Part shown: positions 60,653 to 64,000 of the stretch, in pieces
Layout of the letters: each line of letters starts with the position of its first letter
Numbering within the stretch: position 1 is the stretch's first letter
Assembly (NCBI RefSeq): GCF_017562075.2
Contig: NC_054084.1
Span: 45,726,697 to 45,790,696, forward strand
Direction of reading: 5' to 3'
Origin: Anopheles merus
Taxonomy: Eukaryota; Arthropoda; Insecta; Diptera; Culicidae
DNA length: 64,000 nucleotides
Notes under the pieces: model-generated
Told to the model about the DNA's origin: nothing
The model's database searches: none
Seen by the model: the letters and a program-made list of their open reading frames with translations, nothing else
Program-made: the position numbers and the translations under genes

Positions 60653-63600
60653 TATTGATTTTAATTGGACGCTTGTCAAAACTGGCAGAGCGAGCGGGAT
60701 GGAAAACGCTGTTTCGTGTGTAGCGCTTGCGCAGCGACGGCCTGTAAGCGCGTGAGAGCGACCGAAAGGATTTGACCGAGATGTATAACTGTGTTGTATA
60801 CAGTCGATGGATGGAACGATATACACACGTTGTGTGTGCGCTGAGTTGATATGGTTTTGGTCCACGGCTGCCTCCAGGGCAAACCGTGCAGCAGTAGTAG
60901 CAGTGTGCTGTGGTGCTGCTGCTGCTGCGTGTGCTCTCTTGCGTACCGTGACTCGCACGCCGGAGAGACAGTCGGCAACGCCGTCACGTCATCCCTGGGA
61001 TTTTATCGGTGTGTTCACCCTCCGTTTGCTTTGCTTTGAATCGACCACAGTCGCTAAAGCAAAAGGGAGAAGGAAGAAAAAACACCGGGCGAGCGAATGA
61101 AATGCCGAATCATGGTGCTCTTCGTCCGTTGGCTTCTTTTGCCATCATCACCAACCAGCACGCCCTGTATGTGTGTGTATATGGATGTGTTTATGTAGAT
61201 GTGTGTGTTTGGTGTTTTTAACTTACAACCACTAGCGCACATATTCTTGCTTACTTCATTGTATGAGGCAACACACATTTGAGGCAATCGATGTCGACGC
61301 ACCGACCTGAAGAGCACAGCGCAGCCACTGCTTGGTCACTGGTGTGTTTGTGTGTGTATACGTGTAAAAAGGCTAGACGAGACGTGTAGGAACGAAGAGA
61401 GCTATAGAGGCCGCAGAGGAAAGACGTTTCATCTTTTTAAGAGCGTCGTTTTCCTTTTCTTTTTATTATTCCTCTGTTTTTAGATTGGGACGGAAGGTCT
61501 CTCTTGTATTTGTATCCCTTTGCACGGTCCTTCTTCCCTTCCTTTCACGTTTGTCTTATGAACGCCCTTCAACCGTCATCGTCGATGATGAGACACGCAC
61601 AATGCGCAGCACACAACATCGCATCTAGTAGAAGAGAAGCCGTATGCTAGAAGAGCGTCAAGCGTTTCATTCTTCCCTGCTCTGTCCAACGCTGTTGTTG
61701 CCATGTATGTATTTCGTAAGGAAGTAGTTTTTTTCGACTTCTTTAACCGAGACCAATCGATACGAAATACCGCACGGAACTACGAATACACACTGCCTAC
61801 CCCCCTGGTCGAAATGGGCCTGGGCTAAGTAATCTTAGGTAAAGAGGTATAAGAGAAGTGTGTATGGGTTGGAAGAGGCGCGTATGTGCGATGTGTCGTA
61901 ATTTTCCATATCGTACCATCCGATCCAATTCGTCGATAGTTGGTCTTCCATTTGTTGTAATTTAAGAATCGACTGTGTGGCTAGTATCAAGGGTGAGAAC
62001 AAGAAAACTGCACCACCAGGACTTACACCCTGGGATTGAAGATTCGCTACACGAGTTGTGGTTACATATATGCTGCTTGGGTGTGGATCGCTGACGTCTG
62101 CAAGCAAAAATGTAAATGTTGGTATTCTGCTGCGCTCTTATAGCCTGGTACAACATTAGTATGAGAGATACAGGGTTCAGTACATTAACGTCTTAAAATT
62201 GCGTAGAGACATTCGATTAAATTGCGTCTTCCACTTGGTAGTATTGATGAGCAGCTGGTTATGTTTTATAGAAGACATCGTCATCGAAACTTACGAATAT
62301 AATTTAGAGAATATTCTCGTTGTTTTTATAATTATTTTCGTGGCTCGATCTTCAGGATCAATAACGCACGTTGTTGTCTAATACAGGACGTTGTTATCAA
62401 CTAGTCTAAGGTGCGCATTATTTAATGAAAGAGGATACTAATGTTGTAGTTTTCTGCTTAGATATAGATGTAGCAGGATCGAAGGAAAGGAACAACTATG
62501 GCATTGGTTTGACATTGAATTTGATGTCACATGCGTATGATGTTTGGATAATTTAGCTACCTAGGATTAACAACACTATCCAACACACCTTATAAAACTG
62601 TAAAATTTGGGTACGGGTTTTCTGTCTATTTTTTAGACGTTATCTGTACTATCTTTGGCAACATGAACATGAAAAATGCCTAAATATCATATGTACCTAG
62701 CATCACCGAGGCAATAGTTAAAGAGCAATTTCTAGTTTCAAAACTTTTTCAACAAATTTGCGGATTTCATTGTTTTATTCATCTTTTTTCTGTAAAAAAT
62801 GTTCAGTTTAAGTCCCAACAAATCATATACATTCTGATAATACGAGTGAAAATGAAGAAACATAAAATGTAAAGATAAAACAAACAGTTCATTTTTATTG
62901 ATCATGAAACATCATAACCACAACTAAGGTATTTTTCGTTTAAAGACCAAAAAATGAATGTAATGGTTGTTTGGAAGAGATTAGTTCGATTTATTTTCTT
63001 CATATACTAAGCCTTGATAGTTTACGCTAGTGGTGGATCGTAGACGTCACGCTGATCGTACTACGTTTACCTAGTTAATTGCTTTATTAGGTCAAAGCAG
63101 TAACTAGTTCGATCACCAACTGGTTTCTTGGGCTGCGAACCGTGCGTTTTTACTTCCTCGACGCGTCTAAAAAGGCGCCACTTGTCCATTCCAGTCCGCC
63201 TACACTATTACCATGGTTTGTTTTTGCCACGGAAACCCGTCGAATGACTGTACCCTGCGACTAAAATAAAATCTCCGTCAGTTTTATTCATTAGAAAATT
63301 TCTATGTTATAGAAAACAAATTGTATGCTATAGTTTTGGTTTTATTAATATTAGTATGACAATTAAAACCTAAAACTATACTAATAATCATATGAAACCA
63401 GCATATGCACAAAAAGCAGGTGAGTGAAACATGTTTTGTGCGCTATTTGTAGGCTTCGTCGCAGTGTGACGCATTTAAATTTCATGCTCGACTGAGTGAC
63501 ACTTTGGTTTGGTGGTGGGTTGGGGCTGCTTGAGAATGGAAAGCCAAATGTATGTGACACACAATCGGGTAGCCGGAGGGGAGCTGTCGTTGTGAGAATG

Positions 63601-64000
63601 TATTGCATTTCCTGCTTACTACCGGCACACGGAACGACCATTCGATTCAGACCCAACCCTTGCTGCCGAGAGTTAAGACTCTGTGTCTGTTGTTTGCATA
63701 GTGCGTTTTTACTTGCACTTGCGTTGTTTGCATTGGCCTGGTTGTATGTGGTCGTTTGAAAGTCCTTGAAATGGTCAAACGCATAGGAACAGCACAACAG
63801 TGCAAACGGTGCGCGTGTGTGAGTTGTGAAAGTGTGTGTTTGGACGAGACCGATTGATTTGATTGGAACCCTTTTCCATAGGCTTCTGCATGCTCATTTA
63901 GTCAGCATGCTCGGTCGTATGTACAGACATAGACTGTGTTGCACGTTGGGACAAGAGCTCTTTCTGTGCGATATTCTGTTCGCTTGGACGAAGAAACTTT

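Larger units (their letters stand above)
54197..64000 (+). other. spen: First coding intron of spen (incomplete)
   Basis: No protein family recognised on either strand. The intron is AT-rich at 54.2-56.0, 58.3-59.0 and 62.0-63.4 kb, with GC-richer, GA- and GT-rich islands at 56.1-57.3, 59.7-61.4 and 63.4-64.0 kb. Two islands carry near-identical copies of a 28-bp element (listed separately), which suggests internal promoters or enhancers. I found no strong recursive splice site of the polypyrimidine-AG/GTAAGT kind. One could argue for alternative leader exons, but the sequence alone does not show them. Confidence 0.6.

Overview
The window looks like nuclear DNA of a mosquito, most likely Anopheles. 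Protein genes have short GT-AG introns (61-100 bp in most cases). Intergenic DNA is AT-rich with CpG-rich islands and many CA/TG, CT/GA and trinucleotide microsatellites. There are tRNA-derived SINE copies of the kind known from Anopheles and decayed non-LTR retrotransposon pieces. There are no bacterial-type operons, ribosome binding sites or CRISPR arrays.

Layout. Positions 1-33,000 are essentially gene-free. They hold SINE fragments (about 7.6, 27.1, 30.9 and 31.9 kb), two dead non-LTR reverse transcriptase fragments (27.4-28.2 kb on + and 31.5-32.2 kb on -), a possible MITE (5.8-6.0 kb) and a nearly perfect 2.1-kb tandem duplication (15,221-19,415). Positions 33-50 kb form a compact gene cluster: an intronless CDC50/TMEM30-type flippase subunit (+), a three-exon HAD phosphatase of the phosphoglycolate phosphatase/chronophin type (-), a four-exon TALE homeobox gene of the Mohawk type (+), mitochondrial ribosomal protein L10 (-) and the FG nucleoporin Nup42 (+). 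mRpL10 and Nup42 are divergent and share a 234-bp promoter region with a perfect TGACAGCTGTCA palindrome. From about 50 kb to the right edge lies the 5' part of split ends (spen): a long leader region, the first coding exon at 54,114-54,196 and more than 9.8 kb of its first coding intron. The rest of spen is outside the window.

The genes are ordinary eukaryotic neighbours and not one pathway: membrane lipid flipping, metabolite repair, transcription control, mitochondrial translation, mRNA export and Spen-type transcription repression. I rebuilt gene structures by hand from splice sites; each complete spliced model has a length divisible by three and keeps the family's conserved blocks continuous across the joins.

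I did not find a clear new biological system. The observations most worth checking are a 28-bp element repeated 4.5 kb apart in the spen intron (27/28 identical, ending in a match to an insect core-promoter motif), an upstream ORF overlapping the spen start codon, the near-identical 2.1-kb tandem duplication, a Trp in the recognition helix of the Mohawk-like homeodomain, and a SINE with an intact target-site duplication inside a retrotransposon relic.
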